NCBI GenBank assembly: GCA_955652855.1
Contig: CATPCN010000441.1
Location: forward strand, 1 to 5,021
Direction of reading: 5' to 3'
Length of the DNA stretch: 5,021 nt
DNA from: an uncultured Chthoniobacterales bacterium
Lineage (GTDB): Bacteria > Verrucomicrobiota > Verrucomicrobiae > Chthoniobacterales > UBA10450
Shown: one piece after another, positions 1 to 4,866 of the stretch
Position numbering within the stretch: position 1 is the stretch's first letter
Layout of the letters: each line of letters begins with the position of its first letter
Translations under genes and position numbers: made by a program
The notes under the pieces: model-generated
Database searches by the model: none
What the model saw: only the letters and a program-made list of their open reading frames with translations
Told to the model about the DNA's origin: nothing

Positions 1-275
1 CCTAGTTGACACTGGTGTTGATGCCAGAAGCACCCGTTCACCAGAATGATCTTCCGCAACCGTGGAAAGACCAGATCCGGCGTTCCGGGCAAGTCCCGCC
101 GGTACAGGCGGTACCTAAATCCCAGGCCGTGAACCAGGCGCCGCACAATTCGCTCTGGCCCTGTGTCCGTCTTTCTGATCAGACGCATTCGCGCGGATAC
201 CCGCAAATCCCCACTACCACAGGCAGCGTTCAGATGCTGCTTTGTTGTTCGACCGTTCACGGTGCCCCCCCGCAT
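1..275 (-). CDS. vsr: Very short patch repair (Vsr) endonuclease, 5' part; gene continues beyond the left edge
   Basis: Vsr nicks DNA 5' of the T in T:G mismatches left by deamination of 5-methylcytosine. Reading the minus strand gives an open frame with a clear Vsr N-terminal half. Counted from the ATG at 188, I see IRKTDT at residues 4-9, DLPGTPDLV at 32-40 and NGCFWHQHQC at 51-60. Against my recollection of E. coli Vsr, Asp38 matches catalytic Asp51, His56 matches His69, and His58 and Cys60 match zinc ligands His71 and Cys73, with identical spacing. Asn51 stands where E. coli has His64. The start is uncertain. Similarity begins a few residues before the ATG at 188 (VSAR fits the usual start of the family), so I extend to the in-frame ATG at 275; GTG at 260 is another option. 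No start has a good ribosome site. A cytosine methyltransferase partner is common but is not seen on the upstream side. The C-terminal half lies outside the window. Confidence 0.88.
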   Translation of the reverse strand, partial: MRGGTVNGRTTKQHLNAACGSGDLRVSARMRLIRKTDTGPERIVRRLVHGLGFRYRLYRRDLPGTPDLVFPRLRKIILVNGCFWHQHQCQL

Positions 276-712
276 GCCTCGCTACCGAATCAGTGCGAGC
301 GTGATTCGTGCACGACGCCACCACAAGCAGCGTTTAACCAGCAGTCTGGCCGCAAGCAACATGACGTGCCTCGCATCATCGGACTTCTGGGTCTCTTCGG
401 CGCGAACATCCCGCATCTGCAGTGACACACGATCACGCGGTTGGTCGGCGACGGCAGGACCGCGGTCCATCTCGTTTGAGCGGGTTAGCTCATCGCAGCC
501 GATAAGTGTCACGTCTGCTTGAGGATTAATACGCCCACGGCACCCCCGCAATCTGTCCGTACTATGATGTCACGCTGCTCGCGTCGAGGCCAAGACGGCG
601 GTCCGTATCCCGAGCGTTGTAGGGGCGTGTTGGTTGCCGCCCTTATTCGAGAGCTGAAATCTGAAGATCTCGGCCAGGCTGATCACACCTGGTCGGTCAG
701 ACAGAAGAAAAC
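276..712. other. Intergenic stretch between vsr and the TIGR02391 gene; no supported gene
   Basis: This stretch separates two divergent genes and should contain the promoters of both. Several open frames of 69-139 codons cross it on both strands, but none has a recognisable family, a good ribosome site or a protein-like composition. The longest minus-strand candidate (282-551) needs a TTG start. It ends just before the possible vsr start at 275. It lacks the QVGNAV-type C-terminal motif expected if it were the tail of a Dcm-like methyltransferase. I found no convincing -35/-10 pair, tRNA or terminator. Confidence 0.5.
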
Positions 713-1441
713 ATGGCGAAGCTATTGAAGCCGCGTGAAGAGGTTAAGCAGGCCATCGCCGCCCGTATTCGAGCTGGCAGAGATCTTATAGCCAAAGCTG
801 ATATCGCTGAACGCACGGGAGGATACGAGGACTGGCTCTTTATCTTCGCTAGATGGCGCGAAGAGACAGGCGCCGAGCTCGCCACACTCTATGAGGAAGG
901 AGAAGGAGACATCGGGCTGGAATTCACTGCTGTCACCGCAACGGCAGAGTACTCGTCTCCGCGCTTCACTTTCCCATACAGGAAAAACGCGCTCGAACGA
1001 GGGCTTGTCTGGTTGAACAATCTAAGTGGGAGGCTGCCTCTCGCGGTTGGGAAATCCACAGATGCCATCGCCATAGAGAGTTTGCATCCCGAGATTTACT
1101 CGAAATGTCGTAACCTCTATGAGGGGGGCGATTACGCAGAAGCTGTCGAGAAGAGCTTCAAGCTAGTTCGCGATAGGCTTCGCGCTCTTACCGGCTTCGA
1201 AACTGGATCGGAAGCCTTTGGTAAGGGGCGCCTTTATGTAAACGGGGCCGCGGCTGCCCATGTGGATGACGATTTCCAGAATGGCGTGAAGTTTCTTGCG
1301 ATGGCGATCGATCGTTTTCGAAACGAGAAGAGCCACACCGCGGATGGAAATATTAGCGGTCCCATCCGTGCTTACGAATACCTACGCCTCAGCAGCCTTG
1401 CGATGCATCTCTTAGAGGAAGCTCAGAGTCGTTCCTCGTAG
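713..1441 (+). CDS. TIGR02391 (Ymh) family protein, candidate HEPN-type ribonuclease
   Basis: This 242-residue soluble protein has no signal peptide or membrane segment. The C-terminal part (about 123-237) fits the TIGR02391/Hypoth_Ymh family as I recall it. It has a helix starting HPEIYSKCRNLYEGGDYAEAV, then FKLVRDRLRALTG (149-161), then VKFLAMAIDRFRNEKSH (192-208), and finally YEYLRLSSLAMHLL (221-234). RNEKSH at 203-208 is an R-x4-H motif, and RN-x3-H in a helical domain is typical of HEPN RNases. The RNase assignment is my inference. The N-terminal 110 residues are helical and charged early on, then less regular, and I do not recognise them. The chosen ATG has only a weak purine-rich site (AGAAGA, 703-708), but family similarity needs nothing upstream. 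The gene is monocistronic, divergent from vsr, and visibly less GC-rich than the genes to its right, which fits acquisition by transfer. Family confidence is high; function is uncertain. Confidence 0.88.
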   Translation: MAKLLKPREEVKQAIAARIRAGRDLIAKADIAERTGGYEDWLFIFARWREETGAELATLYEEGEGDIGLEFTAVTATAEYSSPRFTFPYRKNALERGLVWLNNLSGRLPLAVGKSTDAIAIESLHPEIYSKCRNLYEGGDYAEAVEKSFKLVRDRLRALTGFETGSEAFGKGRLYVNGAAAAHVDDDFQNGVKFLAMAIDRFRNEKSHTADGNISGPIRAYEYLRLSSLAMHLLEEAQSRSS

Positions 1442-1771
1442 GAAGTAGCGCCTTGATCGAAACGACGCCATCTCCTCTTCGAGTGGGATAGTCCGCAAGG
1501 AACAGATGCTGGCTAACCCTTGATCGTAGCCCGCCGATCTCGGCCGCCCGGTACCCCGAAACTCAGCCCTCAGTACGCAACGGCCGTCTGACGGTAATCA
1601 GCATGCCCGTCGCCGTGGCGGGGTCGCTGCGGCAACGCACAGCAGACAGGCGTCGACTCTTCGTTCCAGCCACGCCCCGATCCTGGGCGCGTGGGAGCTC
1701 AGCGCCACGACCCGTCGTCTCGGTTCTCGACGCAAAGCGGTCGTTCGACGGTTCGCTACGACTCGCAACGC
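1442..1771. other. Intergenic stretch between convergent genes, with repeat copy A
   Basis: The two flanking genes converge here. A 5-bp hairpin (TTCCT/AGGAA, 1432-1444) overlaps the stop codon of the upstream gene but has no T tract, so it is a poor terminator. A small GC palindrome lies in the 1530s. The right half holds the first copy of the direct repeat that flanks the methyltransferase. Short open frames on both strands (up to about 130 codons, some running into the methyltransferase region) look like out-of-frame artefacts of GC-rich DNA. Confidence 0.5.
1657..1739 (+). repeat. Direct repeat copy A, downstream side of the methyltransferase gene
   Basis: The first 46 bases (1657-1702) align without gaps to 3065-3110 with 38 identities by my count. 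They begin CTCTTC, contain TCCAGCCAC and end GGGAGCTCAG. The similarity continues with small gaps through ACCCGTCG (1710-1717) to GACGCAAAGCG (1729-1739). Both copies have the same orientation and lie about 1.4 kb apart, with the methyltransferase gene between them. I see no integron attC core motifs or transposon-style inverted ends. Confidence 0.75.
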
Positions 1772-2830
1772 TCACGCGGCCGCACACTCGATAACGCTGA
1801 CCGCGGACGTGGTTGGGACCACCCGGGTGGCAACGAGTCCAGCGGCCTCGATGATCTGGTCGAACTCATCGCGCGTCCGTACACGCCAACCGCCCGCACC
1901 ATGTATTGCCAGCATGTTGAGGTCCATCGAAGCGGTGTCCCAGCGCGTGAACTGATCCGACTGCTCCGCGCCGGTCGGCATGATCCATTCGACAATGATG
2001 ACCTTGCCGTCACCTGCCATCGCACGCCGACAGCTTTGCAGGATCTTCGCGGCTTCGTCATCAGCCATGCTGACGAGCAAGTTGGATAGAACGTAGCAGT
2101 CTGCACCTTCCGTCACCCGCTCGAGCGCGTTCCCCGCGTCCACAGTGCAGCGCGCGCTTTCCGGCATCGCGGCGATTGTGCGGCGCGTTCGTTCCGCGAC
2201 ACTGGGCAAGTCGAAGACGACGCCTTCGAGGCGAGTCGAGCGCTTGAGCATTTCCACCATGAAAGCGCCGTTGCCTCCCCCGACATCGACGACCTTACGG
2301 AAATCGGAAAAGTCGTATGCTTCGAGCGCGCCTTGTACGCGATAGCGGATGGCGTCGGCCATGGTGCGATCGAATAGCTCGCCTATCTCGGGGTGCTCCT
2401 GCAGATATTCGTAAAACGGCATGCCAAGCGCACCCAGCGCCCCGGACGCGCCTGTTCGGGTCGTATCCAGCATTCGTCCCCATATCGGCGACAAAACCTC
2501 GGTGTTGAAGAGGATGCGCGCCCGCAGCGATCGTGGGTGATCCGCGCGAAGGAACTGGCCAAGCTCGCTTAGCGTGTAGCACTCGGGTTCCAGCTCGCAG
2601 CAGAGGCCCAAGGCAATCAAGCCTCGAAGCATGCGACGCAACGTCTGCTCGTCGATTGCGGTCGCCGTCGCCAACTCGCTCGTGGTCCGGCTTCCGGCGG
2701 CCAGCAAATCGGGAACTCCGAGCGTGGCAGCAACATAGATGATCTGCGCGACCTGGGCGCCGTATACCAGTCGAAGGACTTGTGCGTGCCCCTCGCGTTG
2801 CCCTGCACTTCCGCCCGCAGAACGGTCCAT
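1772..2830 (-). CDS. SAM-dependent class-2 O-methyltransferase (hydroxyneurosporene / acetylserotonin-type family)
   Basis: This cytoplasmic, probably dimeric enzyme should transfer a methyl group from SAM to a small hydroxylated metabolite; the substrate cannot be told. At 352 residues it has the family's usual length. Residues 18-105 form the winged-helix dimerisation region (GVPDLLAAG at 38-46, LRRMLRGLIALGL at 64-76). The Rossmann domain shows the SAM loop VDVGGGNG (181-188), FDLP (206-209), DAGN (231-234), LSNLLVSMADDE (248-259), VEWIMP (280-285) and RTRDEF (318-323). The family normally reads HDWDDE in the fourth motif; here VSMADDE stands there, so the catalytic His is absent. The start is supported by AAGGGA (2837-2842) six bases upstream. 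It stands alone between non-metabolic genes, in the opposite orientation to both neighbours, bracketed by direct repeats, and with no pathway partners in view. The fold is near certain; activity is less so. Confidence 0.93.
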   Translation of the reverse strand: MDRSAGGSAGQREGHAQVLRLVYGAQVAQIIYVAATLGVPDLLAAGSRTTSELATATAIDEQTLRRMLRGLIALGLCCELEPECYTLSELGQFLRADHPRSLRARILFNTEVLSPIWGRMLDTTRTGASGALGALGMPFYEYLQEHPEIGELFDRTMADAIRYRVQGALEAYDFSDFRKVVDVGGGNGAFMVEMLKRSTRLEGVVFDLPSVAERTRRTIAAMPESARCTVDAGNALERVTEGADCYVLSNLLVSMADDEAAKILQSCRRAMAGDGKVIIVEWIMPTGAEQSDQFTRWDTASMDLNMLAIHGAGGWRVRTRDEFDQIIEAAGLVATRVVPTTSAVSVIECAAA

Positions 2831-2836
2831 CTTCCG

Positions 2837-2842
2837 TCCCTT
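2837..2842 (-). promoter_or_regulatory. Ribosome binding site of the methyltransferase
   Basis: AAGGGA on the minus strand lies six bases before the ATG at 2830. It selects this start over internal methionines, and no stronger site lies nearby. Confidence 0.65.
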
Positions 2843-2944
2843 CTCGCGTATCGGCGCATTATCCGGTATCTGGCGCAGCGGGGGCGGCGGGACAGATGCG
2901 GGCTTGCCGGATTGGGGCGCCTCTATCGACGTCCGCTTTTTCCG

Positions 2945-2954
2945 CTCTCGAGAG
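2945..2954. promoter_or_regulatory. Perfect 10-bp palindrome, possible operator
   Basis: CTCTCGAGAG lies about 115 bases upstream of the methyltransferase start, with a short A+T run (AAAAA on the minus strand, about 2938-2942) on its gene-proximal side. The position suits a dimeric repressor site, but one 10-bp palindrome can arise by chance and no regulator gene is present in the window. Confidence 0.25.
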
Positions 2955-3064
2955 ACCGCAATGGGTGGCGAACTCGGTCGCTAATAGAATTCATCGCAGC
3001 GTCATCGGACATCGTTGTCAGGTCCAATTCCGATCAGGACATCTAAATCGACCGGCACTCCTAG

Positions 3065-3165
3065 CTCTTCACTCCAGCCACTCGCCAATCTTGGTCGCGC
3101 GGGAGCTCAGTACGCAGAACGCAGCCGCACAACCCGTCGATCCCTGCCTCTCAGGACGCAGAGCG
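3065..3165 (+). repeat. Direct repeat copy B, upstream side of the methyltransferase gene
   Basis: This is the second copy of the repeat at 1657-1739, in the same orientation. The ungapped core is 3065-3110. Relative to copy A it carries extra CGCAG-type units (3111-3127) before the shared ACCCGTCG at 3133-3140, and it ends GACGCAGAGCG. The divergence of roughly one base in six in the core suggests an old duplication or two members of a dispersed repeat family, not a recent target duplication. Confidence 0.75.
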
Positions 3166-3177
3166 CAGAGCGCAGAA
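3157..3177 (+). repeat. Short tandem repeat, three 7-base units
   Basis: Two perfect CGCAGAG units (3157-3170) are followed by CGCAGAA (3171-3177). Related units CGCAGAA and CGCAGCC occur at 3113-3126 inside repeat copy B. The pattern looks like slipped-strand growth at the end of the repeat; copy A has only a single related unit, CGCAAAG. Confidence 0.7.
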
Positions 3178-3367
3178 TTCCCAGCCAAAATATTTTTTTT
3201 TGGATCTGCTTGTTCGTCGCCCGGGGGGTGTCCTCGATTCATCCACTCCCGACCCCCACTTCGGATAACGTCCTCCCGGACTGAATAAGGAGTCTCTTCC
3301 CGCCCGTCCGGGTAGGCATGCTTTCTCCTTTGCGCCGCTCGCGCGCCGCTTGGCTCGTCTTCTTTCG

Positions 3368-3387
3368 CAGTTCTTTCAACTGAGGAG
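3368..3387 (+). promoter_or_regulatory. Ribosome binding site overlapping a small inverted repeat
   Basis: GAGGAG (3382-3387) lies six bases before the ATG at 3394 and is a strong Shine-Dalgarno site. CAGTT (3368-3372) and AACTG (3378-3382) form a 5-bp stem whose last base is the first base of that site. The stem is too weak to assert regulation. Just upstream, TTCTTTC (3360-3366 and 3371-3377) and GCGCCGCT (3332-3339 and 3343-3350) are each repeated with an 11-base period. Confidence 0.55.
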
Positions 3388-3393
3388 ACGACC

Positions 3394-3546
3394 ATGTCCT
3401 ACCTGAAGTGCTTGACCCTCGCCGATGTCGTTGATGCTGTTGTTGCCGGCCATTATCGCGTTGCCGGTTCGATCAGCCTCAACCTCGTTCGCAACAAACT
3501 GACCGCCGCTAACAGCGTGCGGCGCTCGAAGTGGTACTTCCGCTAA
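3394..3546 (+). CDS. Small hypothetical protein, 50 residues
   Basis: A 50-codon frame begins at an ATG with a strong GAGGAG site and ends in TAA directly against the next ATG. I do not recognise the family. The peptide starts MSYLKCLTLADVVDAVVAGHY, is hydrophobic-helical in its first half, and ends basic (RNK at 33-35, then RRSK at 43-46) with a WYFR tail. This could fit a small nucleic-acid-binding or regulatory peptide, but nothing specific supports that. It has one cysteine (residue 6), no zinc motif and no clear membrane segment. Ribosome-site quality and tight packing with the next gene argue that it is real. A longer minus-strand open frame over the same bases (3376-3687) has no such signals. 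In this position before antirestriction genes on mobile elements, small accessory proteins of unknown role are usual. Confidence 0.7.
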   Translation: MSYLKCLTLADVVDAVVAGHYRVAGSISLNLVRNKLTAANSVRRSKWYFR

Positions 3547-3828
3547 ATGATCATCGAATCCGGGGTGATCATATTCATCGGCCTGCTTCTGCTGTTCATC
3601 AAGCTGCCGCGTCGCACAGCGCTCAAGCTCCTGGGCTACCCGCTCACGCTTGATCTGATCGTCTCTGGTTTCGCGTACGCGATGCACTGGGGAACTTTCA
3701 GCGGGGTTATGGCCGCCGCGGTCGCTGGCCTGATGTGTTCCGGCTTTACGTCCGGAGCGCGCTGGCTATTCGGCTGGATTGATAGTCGCGGATACCACCG
3801 CGGCGTCATCGCTATCCAGTTGCGCTAG
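3547..3828 (+). CDS. Small integral membrane protein, 93 residues
   Basis: The ATG follows the preceding TAA with no gap, so translation is probably coupled; its own ribosome site is poor. The protein is clearly membranous. Residues 7-20 (VIIFIGLLLLFIKL) form a first span followed by the positive PRR. Residues about 32-47 form a second span, and about 51-67 (FSGVMAAAVAGLMCSG) a third. The tail (71-93) has aromatic and basic residues (ARWLFGW, RGYHRG). I do not recognise a named family. Possible roles are an entry-exclusion-like or transfer-associated membrane protein, but that is guesswork from context. It ends 20 bases before the hairpin that precedes the antirestriction gene, so it may be the last gene of a two-gene unit. 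Confidence 0.75.
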   Translation: MIIESGVIIFIGLLLLFIKLPRRTALKLLGYPLTLDLIVSGFAYAMHWGTFSGVMAAAVAGLMCSGFTSGARWLFGWIDSRGYHRGVIAIQLR

Positions 3829-3847
3829 TCCGTTCGCTTTCCCTGAT

Positions 3848-3880
3848 GCCCTGGCGGGCTTGCGCTCGCCGGGGCGTTTT
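3848..3880 (+). terminator. 12-bp hairpin with T tract before the ardC-like gene
   Basis: Arms 3848-3859 and 3864-3875 pair over 12 bp with two G-T wobbles around the loop TTGC (3860-3863), then G and TTTT (3877-3880). It fits an intrinsic terminator for the two-gene unit. Its end is only 21 bases before the next ATG, so it could also be a leader structure that attenuates the downstream gene. A similar hairpin precedes the following gene. Confidence 0.6.
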
Positions 3881-3885
3881 CATTT

Positions 3886-3889
3886 GGAG
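3886..3889 (+). promoter_or_regulatory. Ribosome binding site that sets the start of the ardC-like gene
   Basis: GGAG lies seven bases before the ATG at 3897. The in-frame ATG at 3846 lies at the base of the hairpin and has no site, so it would add 17 residues encoded by the hairpin itself. That start is rejected. Confidence 0.75.
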
Positions 3890-3896
3890 ATCCGAC

Positions 3897-4787
3897 ATGC
3901 ACGACCTCTACCAAACCGTCACCAACCGCATTGTCGACGCGCTCGAACGTGGCGCACCGCCTTGGGTGCGTCCGTGGTCGACCATTCCTGATGCGCTGCC
4001 GATGAACGCCCAGACCCACCGTACGTATCGCGGCGTCAACTTCACGCTGCTGTCGCTCGAGGCTGCGAACCACGGGTATCCGGTCAACCGCTGGCTGACC
4101 TATCGCCAGGCCCTCGAGCTCGGTGGCCACGTCCGCAAAGGTGAGCAGGGCACTCCCGTGGTGTTCTGGCAGCTGCGCAAGGTCGGCGCCGTCGCCGAAG
4201 TCTTTCCGCAGGACGACGACCCGCCGGAGCTGCCTGAGAGGGTCTATCCGCTTCTTAAGGCATACACCGTTTTCAACGTGGCCCAGACCGAAGGGCTCGG
4301 CTCGCAGTACGTCGAGGGAATCGCGCCGACCTGGGACCCGGAAGCTAAGGGCGAGGAGCTGCTGCTGATGTCGGGCGCGCGCTTCCGACAAGGTGGGGCC
4401 AAGGCGTACTACCAACCCGCGACCGACGAAATCCACCTGCCTCCGTTGGCCGCCTTCGCCACCGCGGCGGGCTTCTACAACGTGGCGCTGCACGAGCTCG
4501 TGCATTGGACGGCGCGACCCAGTCGCTGCCATCGCGATCTGTCCGGGCGTTTCGGCGATGAGGCCTATGCGGCCGAGGAACTGATCGCCGAGATGGGCGC
4601 AGCTTTCTTGTGTGCGCACTGCCGCATCGATGGCGAACTGCGGCACGCGAGCTACCTGGAGTCCTGGCTTCGGGTGCTGCAGAACGATAAGCGAGCGATC
4701 TTCACTGCCGCTGCTCAGGCGCAGCGCGCGGCTGATTATCTAATCCGGCTGACCCAACCGGCGGAGGCGGTTGCGCAGGCAGTTTAA
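3897..4787 (+). CDS. ArdC-like antirestriction protein (ssDNA-binding domain plus zincin-like metallopeptidase)
   Basis: ArdC-type proteins protect DNA entering during conjugation from host restriction; the family binds single-stranded DNA. The 296-residue product has the two expected parts. Residues 1-125 fit the ArdC N-terminal domain (DUF1738): YQTVTNRIVDALERGAPPWV, then WSTI, NAQTHRTYRGVN (37-48), WLTYRQALELGGHVRKGEQG (66-85), VVFW and the AYTVFNVAQ strand (122-130). Residues 150-285 fit the MPTase-polyvalent zincin domain: YYQPATDEIHLPP, HELVHWT (199-205, HExxH zinc motif), RFGDEAYAAEELIAEMGAAF (218-237, supplying the third acidic ligand) and a C-terminal helix ending in SWLRVLQND. The motifs are intact, so the enzyme is probably active. 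The gene is followed by a hairpin and then the DUF1071 gene, a pairing that suits the leading region of a conjugative plasmid or integrative element. Confidence 0.93.
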   Translation: MHDLYQTVTNRIVDALERGAPPWVRPWSTIPDALPMNAQTHRTYRGVNFTLLSLEAANHGYPVNRWLTYRQALELGGHVRKGEQGTPVVFWQLRKVGAVAEVFPQDDDPPELPERVYPLLKAYTVFNVAQTEGLGSQYVEGIAPTWDPEAKGEELLLMSGARFRQGGAKAYYQPATDEIHLPPLAAFATAAGFYNVALHELVHWTARPSRCHRDLSGRFGDEAYAAEELIAEMGAAFLCAHCRIDGELRHASYLESWLRVLQNDKRAIFTAAAQAQRAADYLIRLTQPAEAVAQAV

Positions 4788-4809
4788 ACCTCAATCCGCA
4801 GTTCCCAAC

Positions 4810-4837
4810 GAAGGCTACGGCTCACGCCGTGGCCTTC
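4810..4837 (+). terminator. 12-bp hairpin between the ardC-like and DUF1071 genes
   Basis: Arms 4810-4821 and 4826-4837 pair over 12 bp with one G-T wobble around the loop TCAC (4822-4825). Only a short, interrupted TGCATTT follows, so termination may be partial. It ends 29 bases before the next ATG. Stem length, loop size and position closely match the hairpin at 3848-3875, although the bases differ. Confidence 0.5.
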
Positions 4838-4853
4838 TGCATTTCAACCCTAA

Positions 4854-4859
4854 AAGGAG
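4854..4859 (+). promoter_or_regulatory. Ribosome binding site of the DUF1071 gene
   Basis: AAGGAG, close to consensus, lies seven bases before the ATG at 4867. Confidence 0.75.
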
Positions 4860-4866
4860 CTTCAAC

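Larger units (their letters stand above)
2831..3393. other. Long intergenic region upstream of the methyltransferase and of the backbone operon
   Basis: The flanking genes diverge, so this region should hold both promoters. I see, in order: the ribosome site of the methyltransferase; the palindrome CTCTCGAGAG (2945-2954); repeat copy B (3065-3165); a 7-base tandem repeat (3157-3177); an A+T-rich spot with a T9 tract (3188-3203); weak short hairpins between 3270 and 3312; and short direct repeats just before 3394. Open frames of 66-168 codons cross it on both strands. None has family resemblance or a good ribosome site, so I call no gene here. Confidence 0.5.

Noticed and set aside
214..334. 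Near-repeat of 17 bases (214-230 and 318-334, 15 identities) beside the vsr start, considered as attachment-site arms.
   Set aside because: It is too short and low in complexity, and there is no integrase gene or tRNA nearby.
6..551. Open frames on the plus strand (6-425, 163-522) and minus strand (282-551).
   Set aside because: The plus frames lie largely antisense to vsr or have no protein-like pattern. The minus frame at 282-551 needs a TTG start, lacks a ribosome site and shows no family motif, including no Dcm C-terminal motif.
1691..2106. Overlapping open frames on both strands across the end of the methyltransferase gene.
   Set aside because: They are shadows of the methyltransferase, which has intact family motifs to its C-terminus.
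1657..3165. Direct repeats considered as integron attC sites.
   Set aside because: I could not find paired GTTRRRY / RYYYAAC core sites or the folded arm structure in either copy.
3188..3203. T9 tract considered as an intrinsic terminator.
   Set aside because: No GC-rich hairpin lies directly before it on the plus strand, and no gene ends upstream on that strand.
2739..3395. Open frames of 81-168 codons in the region upstream of the methyltransferase (both strands).
   Set aside because: They cross repeat copy B and low-complexity sequence, are rich in Ser, Arg and Pro, lack ribosome sites and match no family.
3376..3687. Minus-strand 103-codon open frame opposite the two small genes.
   Set aside because: It has no ribosome site of note, and the plus strand has a strong GAGGAG site, stop-start coupling and clear membrane-span periodicity.
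3825..4646. Minus-strand 273-codon open frame opposite the ardC-like gene.
   Set aside because: It is a typical antisense shadow of a GC-rich gene; the plus strand carries the intact HELVH and ArdC motifs.
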